Source of the DNA: Clostridiales bacterium
Lineage (GTDB): Bacteria > Bacillota > Clostridia > Oscillospirales > Oscillospiraceae
Direction of reading: 5' to 3'
NCBI GenBank assembly: GCA_004555705.1
Contig: SFHI01000001.1
Coordinates: 1 to 64,000 of the forward strand
Length of the DNA stretch: 64,000 bases
Every line of letters begins with the position of its first letter. Position 1 is the stretch's first letter. Shown here one piece after another: positions 6,969 to 14,535 of the stretch. The translations under genes were made by a program, and so were the position numbers. A model generated the notes under the pieces. The model saw nothing but the letters and a program-made list of their open reading frames with translations, did not search any database and was not told the DNA's origin.

Positions 6969-8267
6969 ATGGCAGATTTAACCACAAAACTCGGCCCGCT
7001 GACCCTGAAGAACCCGCTGGTTGCAGGCGGCGGTCCCCCCGCAGGCACGGTTCAGCATATCAAGAACTGTGTGGATTCCGGCCTGGGCGCCATCGTGACA
7101 AAGACCGCGTCCACAGTCTGGTACCTGCAGCGCTATCCCCGGCCCTACTACCGCCTGCTGGACTACAAGAAGGACCCCCAGCACCCCTATGACGATCCCA
7201 AGGATTATTTCTGGATGCACCGGGAGCACAACTCCTGCTATGAGCCCATTCCCTTTGCGGAGATCATCCGCGAGGCAGCGCCCTACTGCAAGGAGCACGA
7301 CTGCAAGCTCATCGGCAGCTTCTCCTGCAAGACCCTGGCCGAGTGGGAGCAGATTGCCAAGCTCTATACCGAGGCAGGCTGCGACGCTCTGGAACTGAAC
7401 TTCTGCTGCCCCTTCCCTCCCGAGGGCCTGAGCAAGTCCGAGCAGGACAACCATGTGGGCATTTACTACACCATGCACCCCGAGGCCGCGGTGGAGGTGG
7501 TGGAGCATCTGAAGAAGATCATCCCCATTCCCCTGTTTGTAAAGATGAACCCCGACGGCAGCAATTTCGTGGGTGTTGCGAAGATGCTCTCCGACGCGGG
7601 CGCGGCCGGCGTGACCATGTTCGCGAACAACAAGACCATGCGGGTGAACATCGAAACCGGCAAGCCCGAAATCTATGGCCCCGGCCCCGGCACCGGTACC
7701 GGCATGAAGCCCATCAGTATGCGCTGGGTCGCGGAGGTCGCCACCAACGTGCAGTGCGCGGTGATGGCCGGACGCGGCGCGGTGGATTGGTCCGACTGCA
7801 TTGAGTTCATGATGGCCGGAGCTGACGCGGTGCAGTACTGCAGCCCCCTGATGATCCGGGGCCTGCGCTGTGTCCCCGAAATGCTGCGGGAGATCAACGC
7901 CTTCCTGGACCGCAAGGGCTACAAGCGCATAGAGGATGTCAAGCACATCGCCCGCAAGCAGATTTACTCCAACCAGGACCTGGTGGACAAGGTCAAGCCC
8001 CTCTACGCCTCCGTGGACTATACCAAGTGCATCGGCTGCGGACGCTGCCAGCACTCCTGCTTCTATGACGCCATCTCCTTCTCCCGCAAGGCGGTCATCC
8101 GGAAGAAGAACTGTGCGGGCTGTACGCTTTGCTCCCAGGTCTGCCCCGTGAACGCGATTTACATGACCGAGCGGGAGGATGACCGGTCCCACTTCCAGGC
8201 CCTGGCCTCCGCCCATCCCCATCTGGCCCCGGAGGGATTCTTCGATAAGGAGGGGGAAGATGCCTAA
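6969..8267 (+). CDS. PreA/dihydroorotate-dehydrogenase-like oxidoreductase with two fused [4Fe-4S] clusters
   Basis: This 432-residue protein has an N-terminal FMN-binding TIM barrel of the dihydroorotate/dihydropyrimidine dehydrogenase family (LGPLTLKNPLVAGGG at the start) and a C-terminal bacterial ferredoxin domain. The ferredoxin motifs are CIGCGRCQHSC near residue 354 and CAGCTLCSQVCP near 382, each followed by or containing a Pro. Dihydropyrimidine dehydrogenases such as PreA reduce a C=C bond next to a carbonyl. Here there is no PreT partner and no pyrimidine genes, so an enoate or dihydroaromatic substrate in the UbiD pathway is more likely (inference). The ATG at 6969 follows CAGGAGGA. 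Its end overlaps the UbiD start by 8 bases, indicating tight translational coupling. Confidence 0.8.
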   Translation: MADLTTKLGPLTLKNPLVAGGGPPAGTVQHIKNCVDSGLGAIVTKTASTVWYLQRYPRPYYRLLDYKKDPQHPYDDPKDYFWMHREHNSCYEPIPFAEIIREAAPYCKEHDCKLIGSFSCKTLAEWEQIAKLYTEAGCDALELNFCCPFPPEGLSKSEQDNHVGIYYTMHPEAAVEVVEHLKKIIPIPLFVKMNPDGSNFVGVAKMLSDAGAAGVTMFANNKTMRVNIETGKPEIYGPGPGTGTGMKPISMRWVAEVATNVQCAVMAGRGAVDWSDCIEFMMAGADAVQYCSPLMIRGLRCVPEMLREINAFLDRKGYKRIEDVKHIARKQIYSNQDLVDKVKPLYASVDYTKCIGCGRCQHSCFYDAISFSRKAVIRKKNCAGCTLCSQVCPVNAIYMTEREDDRSHFQALASAHPHLAPEGFFDKEGEDA

Positions 8268-9681
8268 GAATCTGCGAACTTACCTGGAGCAGCTGAAAAA
8301 CGCCTGCCCCGAAGAGCTGCTGGAGGTGCCCAAGCCGGTGGACTGCCGGCTGGAGGCCACCACGCTGCTGCGGAAGCTGGAGCTGGAGGGAAAGAACCCC
8401 ATGGTGGTATTCCGCAGCCCCAAGGCCCTCAGCGGAGAGCCCAGCCGGTACCCGCTGGTGTTCAACGCCTTCTCCACCCGCCGGAAGTTCTGCGCGGCCC
8501 TGGAGATGGACTTAAACGACTACAAGATGCCCCTGTCCATGGAAATGCACAGCCGCTTCAAGAAGCGGATTCCCCCGGTGGCCATCGACCCCAAGGACGC
8601 TCCCGTCAAGGAGGAGATCCGCACCGGCGAGGCAGCCAGCTTCTACGACCTGCCCATTCCCATCCACCACACCTTTGACGGCGGCCCCTATCTGCTGGGC
8701 GGCACCGTGGTCACCCGGGACCCGGATTCCGGCAACTGCAACCTGGCAATGATCCGCATTCAGATCAAGGATGCCCACACCGCCGTCATTCACGCGGAGC
8801 CCCACCACCATACCGGCATGAACATCCGCAAGTACGGCGAGCGGGGACAGAAAGCGCCCATCGCGGTGGTCATCGGCCACCATCCCGGATTCTTCCTGGG
8901 CAGCGAATGGGAGGGCGTCTACGGCACCGAGGAATATGAGATCGCTGGCGCCGCCCTGGGGGAGGCCGTCCGCCTGGTGCCCAGCGAAACCTGGGGCGAA
9001 ACGCTGATGGTGCCCGCTGACGCGGAGATGATCCTCGAATGCGAAGTGGACTGGAGCGACCGCCGGGAGGAAGGCCCCATCGGGGAGCATACCCGCCACT
9101 ACAAGAACCGTAAGGGCGGCCAGGTGATTCAGCAGCTGGACCCCCATGTGGAGCTGCTGGCCATGACCAGCCGGAAGGACGCCTACTTCCAGAGCCTGTT
9201 CATCGGTCACGCGGAGCACTGGCTCATCGGCTCCATCCCCAAGGAGGCCGTCATCTTCGAGAAGGTGCGCGCCACCTGCCCGGGGGTTCAGGCGGTCCAC
9301 ATGACCCCCGGCGGCTGCGGCCGGTACATCTGCTACATCTCCCTGAAGCAGCGGGTGGGCGGCGAAGCCAGGGACGCCATTCTGGCAGCCTTCGTCAGCG
9401 ACTGGCACCTGAAGTACGCCGTCGCCGTGGACGACGATGTGGATGTATTCAGTGACAGCGAGGTGCTGTGGGCCATCGCCACCCGTACCCAGCCCGCCAC
9501 CTCCACCTTTGTGATTCCCGGCGTCATGGGAGCCACCGTGGACCCCACGGTGGATTCCAGAACCAAGATTTCTTCGGTCATGGGCATTGACGCCACCAAG
9601 CCCTTCGGCACCCCCTTCTCCGATGTGTGCGAGGTGCCCCTGGATATGCTGGAATCCATGAGACTGGAGGATTATCTGTAA
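8260..9681 (+). CDS. UbiD-family prFMN-dependent (de)carboxylase
   Basis: This 473-residue protein is a UbiD-family decarboxylase. Such enzymes use prenylated FMN to decarboxylate alpha,beta-unsaturated or aromatic acids reversibly. The family core is evident: the MIRIQIKD and HAEPHHHTGMNIRKYGERG segment, then EGVYGTEEYE and the active-site loop EGPIGEHT, which carries the acidic residues of the E-R-E catalytic network. The loop has GPIGEHT instead of the common GPFGEWT, a possible specificity mark. The ATG at 8260 lies inside the preceding gene's last codons, after AAGGAGGGGG. Dedicated UbiX and LpdD-like genes in the same cluster strengthen the call. Gallate- or hydroxybenzoate-type substrates are possible, but the surrounding enzymes look aliphatic. 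Confidence 0.88.
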   Translation: MPKNLRTYLEQLKNACPEELLEVPKPVDCRLEATTLLRKLELEGKNPMVVFRSPKALSGEPSRYPLVFNAFSTRRKFCAALEMDLNDYKMPLSMEMHSRFKKRIPPVAIDPKDAPVKEEIRTGEAASFYDLPIPIHHTFDGGPYLLGGTVVTRDPDSGNCNLAMIRIQIKDAHTAVIHAEPHHHTGMNIRKYGERGQKAPIAVVIGHHPGFFLGSEWEGVYGTEEYEIAGAALGEAVRLVPSETWGETLMVPADAEMILECEVDWSDRREEGPIGEHTRHYKNRKGGQVIQQLDPHVELLAMTSRKDAYFQSLFIGHAEHWLIGSIPKEAVIFEKVRATCPGVQAVHMTPGGCGRYICYISLKQRVGGEARDAILAAFVSDWHLKYAVAVDDDVDVFSDSEVLWAIATRTQPATSTFVIPGVMGATVDPTVDSRTKISSVMGIDATKPFGTPFSDVCEVPLDMLESMRLEDYL

Positions 9682-9687
9682 GCAAGC

Positions 9688-9703
9688 CGGATGCGTCCAT
9701 CCG
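9688..9703. other. Short intercistronic hairpin before tctC
   Basis: CGGATG and CATCCG, separated by four bases, can pair in the 86-base gap between the UbiD gene and the TctC gene. There is no T-tract. It may help processing or message stability; no more can be said. Confidence 0.3.
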
Positions 9704-9767
9704 ACTCTTAACCGGCGCCGTCGAAAGCCCGCTTTTGAGACGCCCCACAAAAAAAGGAGGAACAATC

Positions 9768-10814
9768 ATGAAAAAAACTCTGGCGCTGATCCTGACCCTT
9801 TGCCTGTGCATCGGTATGCTGTCCGCCTGCTCCGCGGCCTCTGACACCGGCACGACCACCGCACCTGCCACCACCGCTGCGCCCGCCGGCACGGAGGCCC
9901 CTGCCGATACCACCCCCGCTGAGGAGCCTGTAAACTATCCCACCGCTCCCATCACCATCATTGTCTGCCGCGCCGCAGGCGGTTCCGCCGACGTGGTAGC
10001 CCGTACCTTCGCCCCCTATCTGGCGGAGCAGCTGGGTGTGAATGTGGTTGTGGAGAACGTGGACGGCGGCTCCGGCAGCATCGGCCTGACCCAGGCCTGG
10101 CGTGCTGAGCCCGACGGCTACACCCTAGTGCTGGGCAACTATCCCTCCTACGTTCTCAACGAGGTTGTGGATGGCAACAAGGAGTACAAGATGAACGGCT
10201 TCCAGTCCGTCGTTGGCATCTCCGGCAACGAAGGCAACGTGCTCATCGTTCCCGCGGACAGCCAGTTCAACACCGTTCAGGAGCTGGTCGACTACGCCAA
10301 CGCCAATCCCGGTGACCTGAACATGGCCGTCACCTCCGGAGTCAGCAACTCCGCCCTGGCCCAGGCCATGTTCCTCAGCGAGACCGGTGTGGAAGTCACC
10401 TCCATCCCCTACGACAGCGGCAACAAGTGCGCCACCGCCGTTATCGGCAAGGAAGTTGACGTTGCTGTCTGCTCCGGCGCTGCCATCTACTCCGCCTTTG
10501 CCGACGGCAATGTCCGGGTTCTGGCCACCTTCGGTCCCGAGGCTGACGTGAACCTGCCCGGTGTTCCCACCTTCGCCTCCATCTACGGCGAGGAGTTCGC
10601 CTACGACGTGGTCATGGGCCTGATGGCGCCTCCCTCCACCCCCGAGGCTGTGCTGCAGATTCTGCGGGACGCGGCCTACGCCGCCGTCACCAGTGACGCC
10701 TTCCTCAACGGTGAGAATGGCTTCAACGTCTGCCCCCGTACCGCCGCTGAGCTGGACGAGGTCATCGCGGGCGCGTACACCCTTGGCGAATCCGTGAAGG
10801 ATCTGCTTGGATAA
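9768..10814 (+). CDS. tctC: Tripartite tricarboxylate transporter substrate-binding lipoprotein (TctC/Bug family)
   Basis: This 348-residue protein is the extracytoplasmic receptor of a TTT-family carrier. It has a lipoprotein signal (charged MKKT, hydrophobic stretch, lipobox LSAC with Cys near residue 22), a Thr/Ala/Pro-rich linker and the Bug-family core beginning PITIIVCRAAGGSADVVAR. The ATG at 9768 follows AAAGGAGG; upstream in-frame codons are not credible. TctC receptors bind citrate, other di- and tricarboxylates, or aromatic acids. Lipid anchoring is the usual Gram-positive solution. The gene is followed by a hairpin and then tctB and tctA. Cotranscription with UbiD suggests it captures the pathway's starting acid. 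Confidence 0.88.
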   Translation: MKKTLALILTLCLCIGMLSACSAASDTGTTTAPATTAAPAGTEAPADTTPAEEPVNYPTAPITIIVCRAAGGSADVVARTFAPYLAEQLGVNVVVENVDGGSGSIGLTQAWRAEPDGYTLVLGNYPSYVLNEVVDGNKEYKMNGFQSVVGISGNEGNVLIVPADSQFNTVQELVDYANANPGDLNMAVTSGVSNSALAQAMFLSETGVEVTSIPYDSGNKCATAVIGKEVDVAVCSGAAIYSAFADGNVRVLATFGPEADVNLPGVPTFASIYGEEFAYDVVMGLMAPPSTPEAVLQILRDAAYAAVTSDAFLNGENGFNVCPRTAAELDEVIAGAYTLGESVKDLLG

Positions 10815-10821
10815 AACGCAA

Positions 10822-10854
10822 GGCAGCCTGTGAACCGAATGTTTGCAGGCTGCC
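10822..10854 (+). terminator. Intercistronic hairpin between tctC and tctB (attenuator or stabiliser)
   Basis: GGCAGCCTG (10822-10830) and CAGGCTGCC (10846-10854) form a perfect nine-pair stem with a 15-base loop, directly after the tctC stop and ahead of the tctB ribosome site. The sequence after the stem is ACTTTCTTCG, a weak T-rich tract. Such hairpins after binding-protein genes commonly leave more receptor than permease message by partial termination or 3' protection. Confidence 0.6.
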
Positions 10855-10878
10855 ACTTTCTTCGAAAGGATAATCTGC

Positions 10879-11391
10879 ATGAAAAAGAAAAAATCATTGT
10901 GGGTCGAAACCATCATCATGGTGATTATCGCGGCACTCTGCGCCTATGTTTTCATCGCGTCCAACGCCTATAAGAGCGAATCCAAGCTGTTCCCGCAGGT
11001 GGTTTCCGCGCTGACCTTCGTGTGCAGCGCGGCGGGCATTCTTCTGCGGATCAAGGATATCGTAAAACAGCACGGAGCCGCCCCGGAGCAGTCCGCCGCG
11101 GAGGAAGCCCCCTCCGGAGAAAAGGCGGAAGACAAGAAAAGCATTCTGCAGAGGATTCCGAATCACTATCTGGCCATGATCGGCACCATCTTCTACGCGG
11201 CGGCGTTGAATCCCCTTGGCTTTATTCTCTCCACCGCCGCCGCTCTGCTGGTCCTGCCCAGAGCTTTCGGGTATAAGAACTGGAAGGTCATCATCCCCGT
11301 GGCGCTTGTGTTCTCCCTGGGGCTGTACTTCCTCTTCTCCAATGTGTTCTATATCAGGCTGCCTGCCGGCATCCTGAAAGGTATTCTGTAA
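10879..11391 (+). CDS. tctB: TctB-family small membrane subunit of TTT transporter
   Basis: This 170-residue protein has the TctB layout: one N-terminal hydrophobic segment (ETIIMVIIAALCAYVFIAS), a polar charged stretch of about 50 residues (Glu/Ala/Lys-rich), then three closely spaced hydrophobic segments to the end. TctB pairs with TctA to form the sodium-coupled permease in the cytoplasmic membrane. The ATG at 10879 is preceded by GAAAGGA. It ends 15 bases before tctA. TctB sequences are poorly conserved, so the call rests on topology and position between tctC and tctA. Confidence 0.82.
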   Translation: MKKKKSLWVETIIMVIIAALCAYVFIASNAYKSESKLFPQVVSALTFVCSAAGILLRIKDIVKQHGAAPEQSAAEEAPSGEKAEDKKSILQRIPNHYLAMIGTIFYAAALNPLGFILSTAAALLVLPRAFGYKNWKVIIPVALVFSLGLYFLFSNVFYIRLPAGILKGIL

Positions 11392-11406
11392 GGGAGGGGG
11401 ATTTGA

Positions 11407-12888
11407 ATGTCTGCACTTTTATCCGCAATTGCCCCTGAGAACCTGCTCAACCTTCTGATTGGTTCCAGCCTGGGTATTCTGTTCGGCGCGGCTCCCGGTC
11501 TGGGCCCCGTCTTTGCCCTGGCCATTCTGCTGCCCATGACCTATTCCATGTCCGCGGCCAACGCCGTTATCTTCATGAGCGCCGTGTATGCCGGCTGCGT
11601 CTACGGCGGCTCGATCTCCTCCATTCTTTTGAACTCTCCCGGTACCCCCGGCAACGTCGCCACCTGCTTTGACGGCCATGCCATGGCAAAGAAAGGCCAG
11701 GCAGGCCGTGCCCTGGGCATTTCCACCATGTCGAGCTTCATCGGCGGCATTGTCGGCGTGCTGTCCGTGGCGTTTCTGGGCAATCTCCTGGCCCAGTTCT
11801 CCCTGAAGATCGGTTCTCCCGAAAACTGTATGCTGGCCTTCGCAGGATTGTCCCTGGTTGCCGTTGCGGCCAAGGGGAACATGCTCAAGGGCGTCATCAT
11901 GGGCGGCTTCGGCCTGATGCTGACCTTTGTGGGCATCAGCGTTGTCACCGGAGAAAGCCGGTTTACCTACGGCACAATCTACCTGACCGACGGCATACAG
12001 TTCGTTCCCGTGGTCATCGGTATGTTCGCCCTGGCCCAGGCCTTTGAGCTGGCGGACGAGTCCGGCTCCATGAGCGGCGAGGCCAAGAAGGTCTCCGGTG
12101 TCCTCAAAGGCATCAAAGAGGTATTCATGCACCCCATCACCGTGATCCGCTCCGCCATCGTCGGAACCGTCATCGGCATCGTCCCCGGCCTGGGCATCAA
12201 TGCCGCCGGTTTCATCTCCTATGTGGTGGAGAAGAACGGCGCCAAGGATGCGGATACCTTTGGCGAAGGCAACACCAAGGGCCTGATCGCCCCCGAAACC
12301 GCCAACAACGCGGTCACCAGCTCCGCCCTGATCCCCGCCTTCGCGCTGGGCATCCCCGGAAGCTCCACCGCAGCCCTGTTTCTCTCCGCTCTGACCATTC
12401 ACGGCGTGCGCACCGGCTATTCCTTCTTCACGGAAAACGGGGACATGGTCAATGTCATCATCATCGGGATGCTGCTGGCCCAGCTTGCCTTCCTTGTGCT
12501 GGGGCTCATCGGGGCTAAATACTTTGCCAAGATTACCAAGGTCCCCAACACCCTTCTGGTCTCCGTCATCATCGTGCTGTCCGTCCTGGGCGCCTACGCT
12601 GCCCGACGGCAGATTATTGACGTATTCTTAATGATCGGAGCCGGTCTCATCAGCTACTATCTGAAGAAGCACGGCTTCCCCCTGTCCTGTCTGGTGCTGG
12701 GCATGATCCTGGGCAACCTGGCGGAGGAGAACTACTGCCGGACCATGCGCCTGTCCAAGGGCTCCGCCATGGTGTTCCTGACCCGGCCCATCTGCCTGGT
12801 GCTGGTACTGGTCATTGTCATCAGCTTTGCCATGCCTCTGATTAAGAAAGCCTTTGCCCAACTCCGGAAGAAAAAGGTGCAGAAATGA
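11407..12888 (+). CDS. tctA: TctA-family large permease subunit of TTT transporter
   Basis: This 493-residue polytopic protein is the main permease of the tripartite tricarboxylate transporter. TctA signatures are clear: GAAPGLGPV near residue 24, the highly conserved NSPGTPGNVATCFDG, and a second inverted-repeat half with GIVPGLGINAAGFISY and ALGIPGSSTAALF. Around ten to twelve membrane segments can be seen. The ATG lies after AAGGGAGGGGG. Its stop overlaps the UbiX start in an ATGA, so transport and flavin-cofactor genes are translationally coupled. It presumably imports the acid that the UbiD-linked pathway consumes. Confidence 0.92.
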   Translation: MSALLSAIAPENLLNLLIGSSLGILFGAAPGLGPVFALAILLPMTYSMSAANAVIFMSAVYAGCVYGGSISSILLNSPGTPGNVATCFDGHAMAKKGQAGRALGISTMSSFIGGIVGVLSVAFLGNLLAQFSLKIGSPENCMLAFAGLSLVAVAAKGNMLKGVIMGGFGLMLTFVGISVVTGESRFTYGTIYLTDGIQFVPVVIGMFALAQAFELADESGSMSGEAKKVSGVLKGIKEVFMHPITVIRSAIVGTVIGIVPGLGINAAGFISYVVEKNGAKDADTFGEGNTKGLIAPETANNAVTSSALIPAFALGIPGSSTAALFLSALTIHGVRTGYSFFTENGDMVNVIIIGMLLAQLAFLVLGLIGAKYFAKITKVPNTLLVSVIIVLSVLGAYAARRQIIDVFLMIGAGLISYYLKKHGFPLSCLVLGMILGNLAEENYCRTMRLSKGSAMVFLTRPICLVLVLVIVISFAMPLIKKAFAQLRKKKVQK

Positions 12889-13454
12889 AACAGCGCCTGA
12901 TTGTCGCCATTACGGGGGCCAGCGGCACGGCGCTGGCGGTGAACCTGATGCAGCACCTGCGGCAATGCGCGGAGCTGGAGCTGCACCTCATTATGACGGA
13001 TTCCGCCCTGCGCACCTGCCGTGAGGAATACCCCCAGGGGGAGCAGCTGCTGCGGAACCTGGCCGACCGGGTCTACGATCCGGGGGATATCGGCGCGGCA
13101 GTGGCCTCCGGCAGCTTCCGCACCCGGGGAATGGTGGTGATCCCCTGCAGCATGAAAACGCTGGCAGGGATTCACAGCGGCTACAGTGACAACCTGGTGC
13201 TGCGGGCCGCGGATGTAATGCTCAAGGAGGGGAAGCCTCTGCTGCTTGTTCCCAGAGAGCTGCCCCTTTCCCCCGTCCATCTGCGGAATATGTATGAGCT
13301 GTCCATGATGGGCGTCCGGATGCTTCCGCCCATGATGACCTTTTATCAGAAACCGGAATCCATCACGGATATGATGGATCACCTTTCCGGGAAAATAATG
13401 GACCAATTGGGGCTTGAATGCCCTGCCTACCGCCGCTGGATGGAGACGGAATAA
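12885..13454 (+). CDS. ubiX: UbiX-family flavin prenyltransferase
   Basis: This 189-residue protein makes prenylated FMN from FMN and dimethylallyl phosphate, the cofactor of UbiD enzymes. Characteristic motifs are AITGASGT at the N-terminal FMN-binding loop, PCSMKTLAGIHSG with the conserved Ser-Met-Lys-Thr, and VPRELPLSP before the C-terminal MLPPMMTFY. Length is normal. It overlaps the tctA stop by four bases and is the last gene before a strong terminator. Its presence in the operon provides a dedicated cofactor supply for the UbiD decarboxylase at 8260. Confidence 0.93.
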   Translation: MKQRLIVAITGASGTALAVNLMQHLRQCAELELHLIMTDSALRTCREEYPQGEQLLRNLADRVYDPGDIGAAVASGSFRTRGMVVIPCSMKTLAGIHSGYSDNLVLRAADVMLKEGKPLLLVPRELPLSPVHLRNMYELSMMGVRMLPPMMTFYQKPESITDMMDHLSGKIMDQLGLECPAYRRWMETE

Positions 13455-13461
13455 GGTTCAG

Positions 13462-13504
13462 AAAAACCCCAACGTAATTCGGGTTAGAATTCGTTGGGGT
13501 TTTT
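13462..13504 (+). terminator. Strong intrinsic terminator after ubiX
   Basis: AAAAACCCCAACG (13462-13474) pairs perfectly with CGTTGGGGTTTTT (13492-13504), giving a 13-pair stem with a T-tract at its 3' end and A-tract at its 5' end. It closes the 4160-13454 transcription unit, eight bases after the ubiX stop. Confidence 0.88.
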
Positions 13505-13602
13505 ACAAAAAATGGACGATTCTTCCGGCTTGTACGCTTGAAATTGGCATTTGCCGATGCTATTATATGGATATTAATTGTATTTCGTTGGGAGTGAATC
13601 GA

Positions 13603-14250
13603 TTGGGACGAAAGAATCAGGCGTATGAGTATCTGAAACAAGCGATTATCAACAATGAGCTTCCCCAGGGTTCTGCCCTGCGCGAGGCGGAAATCTCTGA
13701 GCGTCTGAAGATGAGCCGCAGCCCCATCCGGGAGGCGCTGCGGGATTTGGAGGCGGAGGGTGTCGTGGTCAGCTACCCCGCGAGAGGGACCTTTGTGGCC
13801 ACCATTACGCCCTATGACGTGGAGGAAATATACGAGCTGCGCACGCTTTTTGAGGTGTATGCCCTGGAAAAGGCGATCCACCGCATTACGGATGAGGACC
13901 TGGACCGGGCGGAGGCGAACTTCCTGGCGGAGAACGAGCCCTTCAACTGGGAGCATTACCACGCGGCCGACCGGGATTTCCACCAACTGATTCTGGACCG
14001 CTGCTGCAACCGGCGGTTAAGCGGCTTTATGGCCAATCTGAACACCCAGGTGGAGCGGATACGCATCTACAGCGACAAGAACACCGCCCGGTCCAAGGAT
14101 GATCGTCTGGCGGAGCATCTTCAGATCATCTCCTGCATCCGCAGGCGGGACCTGGACGCCAGCATCATCGCCCTGAAGGAGCATCTGCGCAATGTCTCCA
14201 ACGCCGCCATCGAGACCTGTAAGGTGCTTGCCATGGAGGACAGCAATTGA
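13603..14250 (+). CDS. FadR-type (FCD) GntR-family transcription regulator
   Basis: This protein of about 215 residues has an N-terminal winged helix-turn-helix (QAYEYLKQAI, LREAEISERLKMSRSPIREALRDL, and the wing VVSYPARGTFVA) and an all-helical FCD ligand domain with the metal-binding pattern Asp/His-x3-His and later His residues (DRDFHQLIL, AEHLQII, KEHLRNV). FCD regulators sense small organic acids. The start chosen is TTG 13603, with GGGAG eight bases upstream; ATG 13567 and GTG 13594 are in-frame alternatives. It sits just after the catabolic island's terminator, so control of that island is likely but not shown. No operator could be matched. Confidence 0.85.
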   Translation: MGRKNQAYEYLKQAIINNELPQGSALREAEISERLKMSRSPIREALRDLEAEGVVVSYPARGTFVATITPYDVEEIYELRTLFEVYALEKAIHRITDEDLDRAEANFLAENEPFNWEHYHAADRDFHQLILDRCCNRRLSGFMANLNTQVERIRIYSDKNTARSKDDRLAEHLQIISCIRRRDLDASIIALKEHLRNVSNAAIETCKVLAMEDSN

Positions 14251-14255
14251 TACAT

Positions 14256-14332
14256 AATCCCCATCCGATTGGGGCAATAACAGGGAATACGCCGGGTATT
14301 CTCCGTTTGCTCCTTCGGATGGGGATTTTTCT
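14256..14332 (+). terminator. Intrinsic terminator after the GntR gene
   Basis: AATCCCCATCCGA (14256-14268) pairs perfectly with TCGGATGGGGATT (14315-14327), followed by TTTTT. The 46-base loop holds a smaller potential stem. It starts five bases after the regulator stop. Confidence 0.75.
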
Positions 14333-14336
14333 GCCT

Positions 14337-14519
14337 TTAGCCCGGCAGGCCTTCGGTTTCGGAAGTGGTGGGCCCCGGCCAGGTGGTGATGCCGCCGAAC
14401 TCCACTGCGTTGGTATATCCCAGCTTCACCGGCCTGTTTGCTGCGGCTTCCGCCCGAGTGATCCGGCGGCAGCCGGGGGCAGTTTGCTTTGCTCCGGCGC
14501 AGCCTGTGAGCAGCAGATC
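14337..14519 (-). pseudogene. Truncated rhodanese-like lipoprotein remnant
   Basis: Reading the - strand, an open stretch ending at a TAA (14337-14339) translates to a lipobox-like LLLTGCAGAKQ, then jumps to ITRAEAAANRPVKLGYTNA and VEFGGITTWPG. The second part resembles the end of small extracytoplasmic rhodanese domains, where a cysteine loop is followed by a helix and then GYTNVVEFGGI. The middle of the domain, including most of the active-site loop, is missing, and there is no start codon before it runs into the MATE gene's end. It is best read as a deletion remnant. The similarity is from memory of the family and was not searched. Confidence 0.5.
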
Positions 14520-14535
14520 AGAATTACGCCCGTTT

